Assembly: GCF_947179165.1 (NCBI RefSeq)
Contig: NC_077242.1
Span: 4,216,001 to 4,280,000, forward strand
DNA length: 64,000 bases
Direction: 5' to 3'
DNA from: Solanum dulcamara
Lineage: Eukaryota; Streptophyta; Magnoliopsida; Solanales; Solanaceae
Part shown: in pieces, positions 1-12,674 of the stretch
How positions within the stretch are numbered: position 1 is the first letter of the stretch
How the letters are laid out: every line of letters begins with the position of its first letter
Position numbers and translations under genes: made by a program
Notes under the pieces: model-generated
Databases searched by the model: none
What the model was told of the DNA's origin: nothing
What the model saw: the letters and a program-made list of their open reading frames with translations, nothing else

Positions 1-1210
1 AAGTTTCCAACAAAGTCTTTATCACAATTATGGGATCACAAAACAACACATCTTTACATCAAACAAAGTCAATGATCTAAGGCTCTATTTATTGCAAGCT
101 CCATTTTCTTCACATGCCTATTGTTGACTAAAACGGAAATTACTAGTCTGTTTGATCAAGTTTTTAAATAAACAAACGTACCAAGTACACTTTTGTGTAG
201 GCAAATTTTAAAACCTTGTTCGAACACAAATTAGTGTTGTAATAATGATAAAATGATGCACAAATTAATTAGCCAAACGCAAGCTTTTATTTTTTTCAAA
301 AAGTACCAGTATCAAGATTGCCAATGATGGTATCTTCTCCAAATCTTGCCTTCTTCCATAATGAACTTGAATGAATAATTCCATCATTTTGCTCTAATCC
401 CAAAAAGTTCCATGATCTTGTTGTGTGTAATTTTCTTCCTCTGTTTTCAAATACTGATACTACCTGTGGATGCTCTGCCCAAAAAAAAGGTCATATTGAC
501 AACATTTTAATTTTCTTCCTCTCAACCTCTCGAGTTTAACTCAGAACGGAAAACTTAGCAAGTGGTATGTGGCATGAATCTGAATTAGTCAGCCCAATAA
601 ACTTTCTTTACTAGAATCAAAATCCAAAACAGAAAGCAAATACAACATAACACAAAAGAGCAAAACAACCCCAAATCACTTACTTGAAATTTCTCTTGCT
701 TCTTCATCTTCAAGCATAGCAGAAAAGCCATTGATGTGTCTGGTGTAAGAGTAGAAAATTGCCTCCTTTGCTTTCTCATTGCTGTTGTTGAGATTCTCAA
801 ACATGTAAGATTTTGGAATTCACATAACATAAAATGAAATATGACTTAATTAAAAGTAACACATAATTAAGTACTATTTAATTACCTTCCTCCTAAGTAT
901 GATCCAAGAAATTCATGATGTGAATCTCTTACTCTATCATAATCAATAGATGAAACTTCTTTTTCATGTAAATGTGCACCCATGTACACCACATATGACT
1001 ACACACAAATCACATTCACAAATTAACAACAAGAAGAAGATATTCAAAGTAGAGAGACTGTTTTCGAATATATAAAAAAATTAGAGCTAAAAATTAAAAA
1101 AAAAAATCATACTTTACCTTTTTTATGGCCAATGTGGGACTAAGCAATAACATAAAAAGAATAGAAAGAAGACATAAGGAAACAGAGTTTTCTCCCATTG
1201 TTATCTTCAT
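1..1210 (-). CDS. Subtilisin-like serine protease (subtilase, AIR3/SBT5-like), 5' part
   Basis: Secreted plant subtilase; only the N-terminal coding part is in the window and the gene continues past position 1. Exons read on the minus strand: 1118-1210, 886-998, 684-781, 307-474, each bounded by GT-AG and joined in frame to about 126 residues. Residues 1-29 form a hydrophobic signal peptide ending near LSPTLA. The next part is the I9 propeptide: it starts SYVVYMGAH, carries FYSYTRHINGFSA and ends before HTTRSWNFLGLE. The last exon stops inside IGNLDTG, which contains the catalytic Asp of the D-H-S triad. The His, Ser, PA domain and fibronectin-like domain must lie beyond the window. Start taken at 1208-1210 (MKITMGEN); the in-frame ATG at 1196-1198 is an alternative. 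Family membership is secure; the exact subgroup is inferred from remembered similarity to AIR3/SBT5 proteins. Confidence 0.9.
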
Positions 1211-1248
1211 GTTCTTTAGTCTTTTCACTCTCAATAACACACTCTTTC

Positions 1249-1256
1249 TATTTAAA
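1249..1256 (-). promoter_or_regulatory. Probable TATA box of the subtilase gene
   Basis: On the minus strand this reads TTTAAATA, about 40 bp upstream of the first possible ATG. The short distance implies a short 5' leader. No other core element is visible. Confidence 0.4.
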
Positions 1257-1260
1257 GAGA

Positions 1261-2765
1261 ACTCTTATTAGAGTTGTAGTTGACCTTTCAATGAATTATT
1301 TTATATAAAAAATAAATAAATAACGAATCTTGCTCTTTTTATTTATTTATTTTTATTAGTGGGAAATGTATCCATTTATTGCATGACTTAATTTCAAATA
1401 TTTCACGGCTTATGTCTATATACAATTATGTATAAGCAATCTTTTCATGTATTTTAATTATGTTCTTCCCAAATTAATCATTCTATGAATCTGTTTTAAC
1501 ATTAGTGTTAGTCTTTACAAGTTCTTTTCAATTTGTTAAAAGTTAATTACTAGTGTTTGAAATTGTTTGAATAAAGCCATTTCTTTTATATGAAATTGGA
1601 GTATGGGACCAGTGAGAAAGAAGTGATTACTTATAAAATAATAGAGGCTGTTTGACGGTTTTGTTTTTTCTGATAGATGTACCCAAAGGATACTAGTGAC
1701 AAAAAAATCATCTTTTTTTATTTGATTTATATATATAGAAATCGTCCTTTTATTTAAATTATTTTTAATTTTGATTCATCTGTTCGATAGGCTAAATTAT
1801 CATTTCTATCTTTACATATTCTAAAACATTCTATTATTTCAATTATATCAATTTTACCTTTTTTACATCCTCTACATTTAAAGAGTATATAACTATTTTC
1901 TTTGTATAATCTTTTTGCTTCTTTTATAACTTTTTCTACTTCATAGCCTTCTTCTATTGTATATATATAATTTTTCAAATGACCAGGGATTTTTATTTCT
2001 TATTTTCCTTCTAGATTGTAATTAATTGACGGATTTTTCTTGATTCGGATTATCACAAATCAAGAAGAATTCGGGATACCATTTTTGACTCTATTTTCTC
2101 TAATGAGATATCTATGAGATAAATAGAATTTTTAGTGCAGTTTATTACCGTAAAAGAATCTTAAAATCACTCCATCCATAAATTATAAAATACGAAAGAT
2201 ATTAAGGAACAAAGAGAGCCAAGCATATCCATCTGTTCATTTTAGTTGTCATGTATTCTAAATATAATTGTTCTTAAATATTTACTTGTCAATTAAAAAA
2301 TTAAGAAAGAATTAATTCATTTTTTTCAACTTTACTCTTATCATAAATTAAAATAGATAAAAATTAAAATATTAATAAAAAATATATTGATCTAAGTAAG
2401 GATATGATTTTTTAGCCCTTATTCCGTCCTTGTAATGAGTTGGCTTTGGAAGCTGGGGTATGTCAAGCTATACTTCTAATTAAGTTGTTTTAAAACGTTT
2501 GGAAAATCTTATCATGATAACTAAAAAGAAACGGAGGAATTAATACTGAATGATTATTGATTGTAATCAGAATATATGTGGCATTATTTTTTGCGGGTTT
2601 TAAGGTCCATATATGTCTGCTGACCAATCCACTTAATAATTGAACGGAAAGTGTGAAAATAACAGCTAATTTGAGACTCTCTGGCGATGGAACTCCGAAA
2701 TTGATTGGAGCATGGCCCACATAATTACTTGGGCCCGATGGAGTGTCCACATTAAATCGACTTAA
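1261..2765. other. AT-rich intergenic DNA with one unexplained short ORF
   Basis: No recognisable conserved gene. It holds the 74-codon ORF listed separately at 1754-1978 and a less AT-rich stretch around 2420-2760 without a convincing product. Short A and T runs are common. Confidence 0.5.
1754..1978 (-). CDS. Unrecognised 74-codon ORF
   Basis: An uninterrupted ATG-to-stop frame in very AT-rich DNA. The predicted product is strongly charged, rich in Ile, Lys and Glu, and carries a CRGCKKG stretch and a further CFRIC, so four cysteines lie close together. I recognise no family. There is no obvious TATA box, intron or neighbour of related function, and the base composition alone could yield an Ile/Lys-rich open frame. 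It may be chance, a relic of foreign DNA or a small peptide gene. Confidence 0.2.
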   Translation of the reverse strand: MKNYIYTIEEGYEVEKVIKEAKRLYKENSYILFKCRGCKKGKIDIIEIIECFRICKDRNDNLAYRTDESKLKII

Positions 2766-3123
2766 GTGGTCGAGCCTAGATTATATTTGAAAAAATACCT
2801 AATTACACAAATATTTCTATCATATTTACTAATTATACATATAGTTTGAAACAATTACATATTATCTCATTAATTAATAATTTCACACCAGATTTCAAGT
2901 TAGATACACCTAGATATAGATTCTTTTGCTATTAGATACACTCTAAAATACATATACATAGGGATAGAGGCGAGCGATAGAGGGAGAAAGGCAAGCGAGA
3001 GAGACAGTGTAGTCCAGATATATGAGAATCACACTAGATATATGTATCTAAGATATCAGATACATTCTGAAATATAACATAGATCTAGAAAGCGAGCAAG
3101 AGAGAGAGGGCGAGGGAAAGCGT
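2766..3123. repeat. Relic AT-rich dispersed repeat, left part
   Basis: Begins with a run resembling 12,690-12,780 (both contain TACCTAATTA followed by an AT-rich tract and TTATCTCATT). It goes on with GATACA/TGTATCT-type words and GAGCGAGAGAGAGA-like runs. The matching right part, again with TGTATC words, lies at about 8932-9060, so the Sirevirus appears to have landed inside this repeat. Superfamily not determined. Confidence 0.4.
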
Positions 3124-3128
3124 CAGTT

Positions 3129-3938
3129 TGTTAGAATGTACGCTTCCACCAAGACAGTTAGGATCAGGTCCCTTATCAGAAATCAGTATAGAAACTTAAA
3201 GAACAGAAAGGTAAAATCAGACTCAAGATTTTACTTGGAAACTCCTTGCTCAAGGGAGAAAAATCATGACCCGTCCCACAGGATTTCAACTCAACTCTTC
3301 ACTAAACAACTAAACTAAAGATTTAGATTACAAGCTCTTGCAATCTTGGAATTGCACTCACAATAACTCTACTGCTTCTTAAATCACTAGACTCCTAACT
3401 GACTTAGACTTCAAGTAGTCTCAATAACTACTCTAGTTATTTTGACATGATGAACAACGAAAACAAAAACAATGAACTAGTCTAACTTTCTTTATAGATT
3501 AGGAGTAGACCTTACAAGATTAAGATCAAGAAATCACAACTCTAAAATAAGAAAAAGTGACTGATAACTCTATCAGGTCCTTCGTATTTTCCAAGAGATG
3601 ATTTCAGATTCTTGAGAGCATAAACTTCAATGGATTTGTCTTTTTTAGTGATTTTAAAAATTCAAGTGAGAATGGTTGTAAAGAATGTATATATGAATGA
3701 TATACATTGCTTTGGACGATTTGTATTGATAGACAACTCACTCTCTGCATAGGAACTCAGCCGTGTACACACAGACCTGCAGACTTGGCAGGATCTGTTT
3801 TGTACTATTTGTCTGTTGTTGTTATCATCAAGATATCCTCAAAGGGACTCGGTCCTTTACCTGTTCCATGAGTTTGTTAAATTATCAAAACCAACATACA
3901 CTAGCATTATTAATACCAACTAATACTAAACATTATCA
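3129..3938 (-). repeat. 3' LTR of the Sirevirus element
   Basis: In element orientation it starts TGATAATG and ends CTAACA, 810 bp. The part from about 3443 to 3938 aligns with 8438-8926. The 3129-3442 part has no partner because that half of the 5' LTR is deleted. Confidence 0.85.
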
Positions 3939-3965
3939 ATTTCTCCCTTTTTGATGATGACAAAC
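3939..3965 (-). other. Polypurine tract next to the 3' LTR
   Basis: Minus strand: GTCATCATCAAAAAGGGAGA immediately upstream of the LTR. This is the plus-strand priming site and a hallmark of the Sirevirus lineage. Confidence 0.75.
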
Positions 3966-4600
3966 TCCTTTACAACATTCTTCCTTTATCATCTAAGACC
4001 AGAGCCAGAAGCAAATCTCTCTATAGCCAATATCCCCCTTTTCACCAATATCCAGTTAAGCAGGGTAGAAACAAGAATCAAAATGCATTTCCTCTATCAC
4101 CAAAATGAGTCCATTCCACCTATCACCAAAATCCCTTTCTCTTATTAATCATTATCTCAACTTATAATATTCCCCCTTTTGACATTATTAAAAAGGAAAA
4201 ACAGTAAACTAAAATCAAAGTATGCATTATCATAGAAAAGTCATAGCCACTAAGGGGAACACAAACATAGGCCAATAAGTAATGAATCAGAAGATTAATT
4301 GGAGAAACAAAAATATTCAGTCATTACCAGAAAAGGATAGTATTCAAAACATTATAATATAACTGAGAATGTAAACTATTATGATCAGTTCAAGAAAGGA
4401 AAATGATAATAAAGGATGACACTAGGTTGATGGGGATTTTTGGGTGAGGGATTTGAAGAGAAGGGACATCTGATCAGTATGACTTTCATGATGTAGAAGC
4501 AGTTTATCTTTGAGACTGGTGACCTGTGCAACAAGGCTAACGTTCTCTTCTTTGAGTGCTTGCAACTCAGAAGAACCTAGTCCCTCTGATTGTGCCGTAG

Positions 4601-7366
4601 CTAGCTGTGTCTTAAGTCTTGAAATCTCTCATCTTTAGCACTTAAGAGTGCTGTTATATCTTCCAAATCATGCTTTAACTGCCCCTGCTCAAATAAGAAC
4701 TCAAATATTCTGCTTACTTGCCCAGTTTTTCCCTTAACACTTTCGCGCTCAATCAAAGTGTTCATGGAAAATGACTGTTTAACAATCCCTCTTACACCAA
4801 TACCTAGTGGAACTTTAAAATGGTTGAACACTTTAGTAAGGAAATATCCATACCCCATTCCGTGCTTACCATCCTTGACAGAGATAATCTTATGTATATG
4901 CTCCAAAATGATGGTTGGTACGTTGATAGTGTCAAACTTACTCAAGGCTTCCATGATAAACAAGTTAGAGGCAGATGCCACTGTCCTTTTCTCTGATCTC
5001 AAAAGTATTACTTTGTTCACAAATTCAAAATACAGTTGATACACTTCCTTAAGAAACTTCTTGAAAATGCCTGTCGTATTTAGTTTTTGGAGTTTTCCAC
5101 ACTCCTGTATAAATTTCTTAGAACACCCCATCCCTATAACAGATCTGATCCCCTCAGTTTTTACTTTTAGAATTTTACCAAGCAAAAATTCATCCAAACA
5201 AATATCAAATCCTCCAACATTGGTGTATAAACACCCATCGTCCCTAAACTCAACATTATAGTAAAAATCACGAACTTGTTGTTCATGCAACACAGGAACA
5301 TGGTCTCTGAACAGATGTGTTCAATCTTGAATCTCCACGGTATCAGTCAATTCACACATTCCTAGCTTGTTCGGGATATCAGTGTCAAATATCCTCCCAT
5401 TTAAAACCTTTTGAGTTCTCAGAATTTTGACTCTTTCTTCTTTGGACAAATTCTTCTTAACCTTCATTCTTTTGCTGATTGAACCTGGTCCCTTGTCAGG
5501 TTCAGATTAGATGTATCAAACAATTCATCAGTGTCTGTTTTCTCACAATTGAGATAAAACTCTCTTCTTTCTGTAGATTGATCAGGGGAGGTCTCTTTTT
5601 TCTTCTTGATTTGGTTCTTTTATTCTTTCATTTTTTCTCCTTTTGTTTTCTTTTTCTTGCTTGATGGCCTTTTTGCAAAGCCTTTTCTTGACCTAGGCTT
5701 TGTGACCTTTTTTCTTCTAGAATCAGCCTTCTTTGAACTTCTTTTAACATTTTCTTCACCCTTTTCTAACTTAGTTTCATCATCACCTTCTCCTTTAGAT
5801 ACTTTAATGACCTTATCTTCTTCAGGTATAATAGACTTATCAATTTGTGTCAATCTTCTTCTTCTTCTCTCTGTGGTTTTCTCCTTACTCACTTTCATGG
5901 CATCACTCATCAATTTCTTTGGAGCTTCTTGTAGCTAGGGGTGTGGATCGATCGGTTCGATTCGATTTATGTATTATCGGTTCGATTTATCAGTTTTTAG
6001 TTTTTAAATACGCTAAACCAATAAGATATTTTTTATCGGTTTTCGATTTATAAATTTTTGATCGTTAAAAGTTCGATTTTCGGTTTACCCAATAAAAAAA
6101 TGTTCATAAAATAAATATATGACTTCACACTTCTCTAATATTTTTCGGTAAGCCTGTAAATGCTTTGATATACTGAAACAAAAAAGATAATAAGAAATTG
6201 AATCAATAAGAGCACATGTAGTACGAAGGCTACAATTACATATTACAACAAAAACATAATATGAAATTTCTGATGTTAATCAAATTACATTCGTTTACGA
6301 ACTTACAAAAGCTACAATTAAAAAGTAAAATAAAACCTAAAACCATGCAGTCAAACAAGACAATCTTGAACAATCTTAGTTCTTACTTTAATCTTTAGGT
6401 TTTGTGTAAAGACTAAAGAGGCCTAGTGTGAAGTAGAAGTACTGTGAAGATTGTAGCATACTATTATGTTAAATTATTACTAATATTTAATATTTATAAA
6501 AAGTAAAGCAGTACAATATTACTGTCTTAATGGGTTATCGGTTTACCCAATAACCCAATACTAAAAATCAATAATGAACCATTAACCCTGTAATTTTTTT
6601 TATAAAACCATTAAGAACCTATTAACCCAATAAAAATAATCCAATAACATTTTTTTCGATTCGATTTATTGATCGGTTCGATTTTTTTATACCCCTACTT
6701 GTAGTAGGGTAGCATGCAGAATCTACTACTTTCTCCTTCCCTTTGCTTGAAACTGACACCATTTTTTTTCAATCCCTAAGACAAGGGCATATTGAACTCA
6801 CTGTCTTCATCATTAAGAGCACTTACAAATGGTGGTACAGTTTTCGGATTTTTATCCAATCTAGGAGATAGTTCTTCACAAAGAGTAGGATTGGCATTAC
6901 CTGGTTCCTTTTCCGAAAATAAAGGTACAATTTTATTCTTCATGGTTGTAAGACTTTCTGCAGTCATGTTTTCCACTACCAATTCTTCACTCATTGCAAG
7001 AATGTTTGACTCAGTTTCTTTTATTTTTGGTAGATCCCCTTTAAAATGTTGCTCTATAATCTTATTCGAAGATATACCCGGTAAAGATAATGACAACTCA
7101 GTTTTAAATGAGGGTTTGGGCTGAATAGACTCATCTGGAGACATGTTTTGAGGTTCATTCAAGTTCAGATAGGAAATAATAGAAAATTCTTTTTCATTGA
7201 CTTGAATGGAGGAATCAAAAACAGGATTTTTGGACAATACACCTGCAAGAGGGGTTGAAAAGGGAGCATAAGATGATGGAATGTCAAAAAATTTAGAAAA
7301 TGCAGTACGATCAATTTCTTGAAGAGCTTTGAGCATGTCCTGAATGCTCGAACTTGGGTTATACAT
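4601..7366 (-). pseudogene. Sirevirus 3' ORF (env-like / putative plant transposon protein), broken
   Basis: Three open stretches on the minus strand. 6776-7366 begins MYNPSSSIQDML and is Ser/Pro-rich. 5620-5913 is a Lys/Arg-rich linker. 4601-5293 is 230 codons, begins MLHEQQVRDFYYN and contains CLDEFLLGKIL, GIRSVIGMGCSKKFI and KHGMGYGYFLTKVF. The last stretch resembles the domain called putative plant transposon protein, common in Solanaceae elements with an extra ORF between pol and the 3' LTR. A hAT-like insertion at 5936-6697 splits the region, and stops and frameshifts separate the pieces. The product's role is unknown; coiled-coil or virion-surface functions have been proposed for such ORFs. 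Confidence 0.65.
5936..6697. mobile_element. hAT-like non-autonomous TIR element nested in the Sirevirus
   Basis: Ends read TAGGGGTG... and ...ATACCCCTA, with GATCGGTTCGAT-type subterminal inverted repeats (near 5950 and 6670-6682). The flanking 8-bp duplication matches at 7 of 8 bases (CTTGTAGC at 5928-5935, CTTGTAGT at 6698-6705). No transposase frame. It interrupts the env-like ORF, so it is younger than the Sirevirus insertion. Confidence 0.75.
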
Positions 7367-8199
7367 CTTGGAATCAGAGAACAGAGAAAGAGAGAGATGG
7401 AATTTTTAAGAAAGAAGGATGAAATTTCTTAGAACAAGTAAGGGTTTTGATTAGAAAGAAAATTTTAGAAACTTGTGACAGTTTATATAAAAGAAAGGAA
7501 GGAGTGTATCAGGTTCCTTCAAAAAAGTCACGATCCTTAAATTTTAACAGATATGACAATGGTCAGAAGACAGATAACTAATGTGTGGTAATCATAATGG
7601 TTCACACAAACAGTTGATAAGCAATGTAAGGAATACTAACCTTAAGACAGGAACAGGTCCCCTCTCTATTATTTTAGGAATGAATTTTCCTGCTCTTCCA
7701 GTTCTCTTTTCCTTCAGGCTTATTTCTTATGAGTGTATACCTGCACATGTATAAGATTGACTTTTCATAAGATAATGTAGTGCGAAGATTGAAGATACCT
7801 GCATCCTGATCATAGTTAATGAAGATTGCAAGTTTTCAATAATGCACAAAATATTTCAACTTCAGCATCTCAAACTTCAGTCTGTTCATCTTTCCCTTCA
7901 ACCTGGTACCTTGTCATTCTTTCCATCAATATCTAATCACTGAGCCATTCCCTACTTCAGGCCCTTGAATCATTTTTAATAGGAAGCCATTGCCAAATGA
8001 GACACCTTCCACTTGAAGTGCCTTGAGTGAGAGGAAGTTTTTATTTTTTTAATTTTTGACATAAGACCGCATTGGCTCACCACTCCCTTCACTTCTCTGC
8101 AACGCTCGTTAATTATTAGATTTGAAAACTCATTTCAAACGGAGTCCCCAATAATTAGATAATGGCACAATCAACGAGTTTTTGGTCCAATAAGGCTAA

Positions 8200-8400
8200 A
8201 TATTCTTTCTAAGACTACCTTTGTTTCCAGAACTAGGACCATGTCCTTTGCTCTGGTTTGACTTTTGTTTAAAGTAGTTTGAGAAGTTTCCTCGAGATCT
8301 TTTCCAACCAGAACACTCATTCTTCAGATGACTATTCCTCCCCAATGGAGATACAGGAGATTGTCTGATATAGATACATACTTGCTATGAGGATTGTAGG
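8200..8400 (-). pseudogene. Sirevirus gag remnant (zinc-knuckle region)
   Basis: Minus-strand reading includes NSHLKNECSGWKRSR followed by a Lys/Asn/Gln/Ser-rich stretch, resembling the end of a CCHC knuckle (GHLKNEC) in Sirevirus gag. It abuts the broken 5' LTR and no pol follows, marking the deletion that removed LTR end, primer-binding site, most of gag and pol. Confidence 0.5.
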
Positions 8401-8437
8401 GAGGACTAATGTTCAACCATCCTAATCTTTCGACACG

Positions 8438-8926
8438 ATGAACAATGAAAACAAAAATAATGAAATAGTCTACTTCCTTTATAGATTAGGAGTAGACCGT
8501 ACAAGATTAAGACCAAGAAATCACAACTCTAAAATAAGAACAAATGATTGATAACTCTATCAGGTCCTTCGTATTTTTCAAGAACTGATTTTAGATTCTT
8601 GAGAGAATGAGCTTCAATGGATTTTTCTTTTTTAGTGATTCCAAAAAGCTAAGTAAGAATGGTTGTAAAGAATGTATATATGAATGATATATATTGCATT
8701 GGATGATTTGTATTGGGTAGACAATTGACCCTCTGCATAGGGACTCGACCGCGTACACACAGACCTGCAGACTTGGCAGGATCTGTTTTGTACTATTTGT
8801 CTGCTGTTGTTATCAGCAAAGTGTCTTCAGAGGGATCAGGTCCTTTACCTGTTCCTTGAGTTTGTTAAATCATCAAATCAACTAGCACTGAGCATTATCA
8901 ATACCAACTAACACTGAGCATTATCA
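8438..8926 (-). repeat. 5' LTR of the Sirevirus element, truncated
   Basis: Aligns with 3443-3938 along its length, sharing landmarks such as ACACACAGACCTGCAGACTT. The 3' part of the LTR is missing. Confidence 0.8.
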
Positions 8927-8931
8927 CAGTG

Positions 8932-11900
8932 TATCACATGTATTTGAGATACATGTATCTTGACGCGGAATATATATGAATCTAGGAATCGAAATCTGGC
9001 ACGAATGGTAATTTTGAAAACTCAAGGGAAAACACATAATGAGGCCGTAAATTAGTGGAATTTGTATTCTTTATCCATTATAATTTATGACAGCCAATAA
9101 ATAGTAGAATTGGATGATCCTAGAAATACTAAAAGAAAATCATATATCGATTCAAATAATTTAACTTTGGTCGTTAATTCTTCTAATATCATATCACTCA
9201 ACTTTCTTGACCTTCCATTATTGGACATGCTTCAAGCCTTCAACTCCCTAATATCTCTTGATATGTACATTGACACTTTCTCTGATCTATTGAAATGGAA
9301 TTAATGTGATAAGAGAGTTTAATATTTAAAGGGAAGCTTCGAGTTATTTATCAGACTTGTAATTTTGCCCAAATAACATTGAATATTAGTTGCTAACCCT
9401 TTATTTCACTTTCGTCAAAATAGGATATATACGTCTTCTATATGTACAAGTTAATTATGGTCCAATTTTGTATAACTTCAATTTCACTGTCATAATTTTT
9501 GGTCCACTGAGATTTTTCTTCGAAGTAAATGTCATCAGAATCGAACTTAAAGTCTCAATGTAGATATGTAGTGTTACGTTCGATAAAACTTTTCTATTTT
9601 CTGCTTTCATTTTGAGTATACAATATAAAGTTATTTGAAAAAAGAAAAATATTTCGATAAATTTTCTCAAAATGTGATGGTTCTGACTAATTCTGAAAAT
9701 AGCTAAATGTTGTTTTCTAGTTTCTATGTTTCTAATAAAAACAGATAACACACAATTTACAGTTAAACTATTGAAGTTGACACTTCCATGATATATACAA
9801 GTATACAATTTTGTTGGCCAGTTTCACTGGCTCATGTCCTCTATCTGAAAACGGTGAATTTATGCGCATGAGTTGATTTTTCGTATAATCACTTAATGAA
9901 AAATTACTGTATTATTTTAAAAAGTCATTTTGTTTATTGAAGATAATTGGAATCAAGAAGAAATATAATTTTTTTGAGATAATAACTATTAATTGAATGA
10001 CATCATAAATCAACCTAATGTGGCAGTATATGTACCTACTATTATACGCGCACACAGAGTTAATTACTAGTACCCATAACCAAATGTGATAAGTGAATTA
10101 TTTCCTAATGTATTTTACTATTATTATAAAGAAAAATAAGATGAGGGATAAAGTTATTATAAGGGGAAAATAAAATTATAAATAATTAAAAAAAAAAGAG
10201 ATGCACCAAATTGATTGTTACACAAAATGAAAATTTTCATCTTTATTTAATGACAGACTATATAATACAATACAATATAACTATTCGAGATTTATTTTTC
10301 CGTAAAAATTAAAACATTCTTCAAGAAAATGTATTTTATGCATTCAATTAGGGTGTGACCGTCAATGAAGTGGATTGAGAGTCATCAACACTAATTAATA
10401 TTCTCTAATTAGTCAACATTAAATTAATTAGCGACATATAATTAAGGTATCTTACCACGTTGTCTGAATATATATCCCCAACGAAACCCCGCCTATCACA
10501 CACACACATATATATTTTAATCTGAATTTATTTGTATGCTTTTTAAATATTTTAAATTATTAATTGTTAATTTTTTGCGACTTATATTATTTTTTTATGT
10601 AGTTTCTTAACATGTAAATTATTTTTAAAAAATTTAAAGATTGTATATTTAAAATGTGCGATTAAAATAAAAAAAATTGACTATCAATCATATAAATTGA
10701 GACGGAACTCTAAAGAAATAATAAAAGAGCCAACGTTATTCGATTACAGTACTGCACACATGCAATGCCACGTTCACTGTTGATTAAATTCTTCAACTCA
10801 TTAGCGTGCCGGTGGGTTTACAATAATTCCTTTGCTAATTTGTTTTCTTCTTATCTTTTTAATATAATAATAGTAAAAGAATCACTATACTCGGAGGCCG
10901 AGGCAATTCACATTGAAGATAAAGATTCGACAGAATTTAATAAAATATAATTTAAATTATAAATTTATGTTAAAAAATTTACTTAGAAATATTACATAAA
11001 TAATTCTCCAAAACACACTAAATAAATAAAGAAAAAGAGTTATACATGGCTCATATATGATAATTTATAAATTTTAAATTTCAAATCTATCTTTTTGATA
11101 TATTAATTATAGTTTTAGAAACAGATAGATAAGTTCCTATAAAGTAAGCAATTAGCTGCTTGAAATGATAGGTTGTCTATTCTGCATGCCAACATGTGAT
11201 ATTAAAATTGGGTTTAATACCTCTTAAATTTATCAATAAATTTAGGTTAATTAAACACTCAAATTATTGCTGGTTCCAATTAATTGAATGCATAATAAAG
11301 TAATTTATATTAGATATATCTTTTTAGCTAGTGTTTTCTAATGCGTTTTAATAAGTGCAATAATTCATTCTTAAATTTAACTTAAGCGTGCTTCTCATAT
11401 TAAAATTATTTTATAATTTGTTTAAATCATAAATTTCAAAAAAATTCTTCTTCCTTATTACATAAAATGAGAGTCATGAAGAAAGTATATGCCTATGGTC
11501 CATATTCCATAGAGTATACCAACAAAAGAAAAAGACGCTAGCTCATTGATTGATCGAAACTCAAAAGCTAAGACCACAATGTAGAGAAAAAGTAGATTTT
11601 CCTATGTGACTATACATTACCTAACGAGTGACGTTTAGCTTCTATTTGATCATAGATTTTATAAGTACTATTTCAATAAAAAATTACTTGTCCATAAAAT
11701 GTGATTAGTTTTTGAAATAAAAATGAAATTGAAGTTCCAAAAATTATTTAGGTGATTTTTTTCCTTTCACTCGCAACATTTTAAAATATCTTCAAATAAA
11801 ATACATGTTCAAACACAATTTTGATAATAACAATAACATCGGCAGATGATAGTGTGTATCGTTTAATGATTATAATCAAAATCTTGTGGAACTCATTATT

Positions 11901-12598
11901 ATGATTGTTAACTAAACTAGCCATGAAAATATGGCAAACTCAACTTGTCCACCTTTAAGCGATTTATATTGAACATTTGAACATATATTTTCATGATGGG
12001 TCGACCCGTTCTAGTTTAGACGGTTTAGGCTAAGCTATTTTCATGACGGGTTGATTTGGTTATCCAAGTTTACTCATTTAAGCGTTGCACTAATTTGAGT
12101 TAAATATATAGTTCTCATAAGAAAAATAGGCAAAATCTTTTATTAATATATGTTTGATATAGTTATAATAAAGAAAAGAAAGTTTTATTAACTTTGTTTG
12201 GTAATATAATTATTTAGTATAAGAATGTAAATAAAGAAATTAAAACTTAATTAGCATTGGGTGAATTAGCTATAATCAGTGGCGAGATCAGAATGAGTCA
12301 AAATATAATTAAAGATGCAAGTAACATACAATAAAACATGGGAATTTAACATATAGTGTAAATACATTATTATTTTTATGTATTTATGCAATGTAATTTT
12401 TCAACAATACTCCTTGACTCAAAGTGGGTTTGCCATGCCGGCTACGACCCATTGTTTAGTTTATTTTGACTAAAACTATCTTATCCCAAGTATACTAGAC
12501 TAATTAATGACTCGTCCATTTATTAATTCATCTTATTATGTGTGCTTATTCGAATTCAATTCAACCAATTCATTTAACACGCTTGTCTTTTTACTCAG
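8932..12598. other. Repeat tail, then AT-rich intergenic DNA without a recognisable gene
   Basis: 8932-9060 looks like the right part of the repeat that the Sirevirus entered. From 9061 to 12,598 I see only AT-rich sequence, short open frames without family features (9110-9304, 9455-9808, 10,765-10,950), a CA/TA microsatellite near 10,497-10,515 and no clear transposon ends. Confidence 0.5.
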
Positions 12599-12674
12599 GA
12601 GTTGTATCAGTTGCTATGCAGAGAGGTTGGAGTTGAAAATTTCAAATTAGAATTAGTAGGAGAGCATATTGAGG

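Larger units (their letters stand above)
3129..8926 (-). mobile_element. Sirevirus-type Ty1/copia LTR retrotransposon, pol-deleted
   Basis: Minus-oriented element bounded by TG...CA ends and flanked by a near-perfect 5-bp target duplication (CAGTT at 3124-3128, CAGTG at 8927-8931). The 3' LTR is full length (3129-3938). The 5' LTR (about 8438-8926) keeps only its first ~490 bp and then jumps into a gag fragment, so the rest of the LTR, the primer-binding site and all of pol are missing. The sequence next to the 3' LTR (3939-3965) reads on the minus strand TTTGTCATCATCAAAAAGGG, the characteristic Sirevirus polypurine-tract neighbourhood. The interior is mainly an env-like/plant transposon ORF region in pieces. 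By eye the two LTRs differ at about one base in ten, suggesting an old insertion. Not capable of its own transposition. Confidence 0.85.

Noticed and set aside
9110..9304. 64-codon plus-strand ORF as a gene
   Set aside because: No family features, AT-rich composition, no splice or promoter context; consistent with chance.
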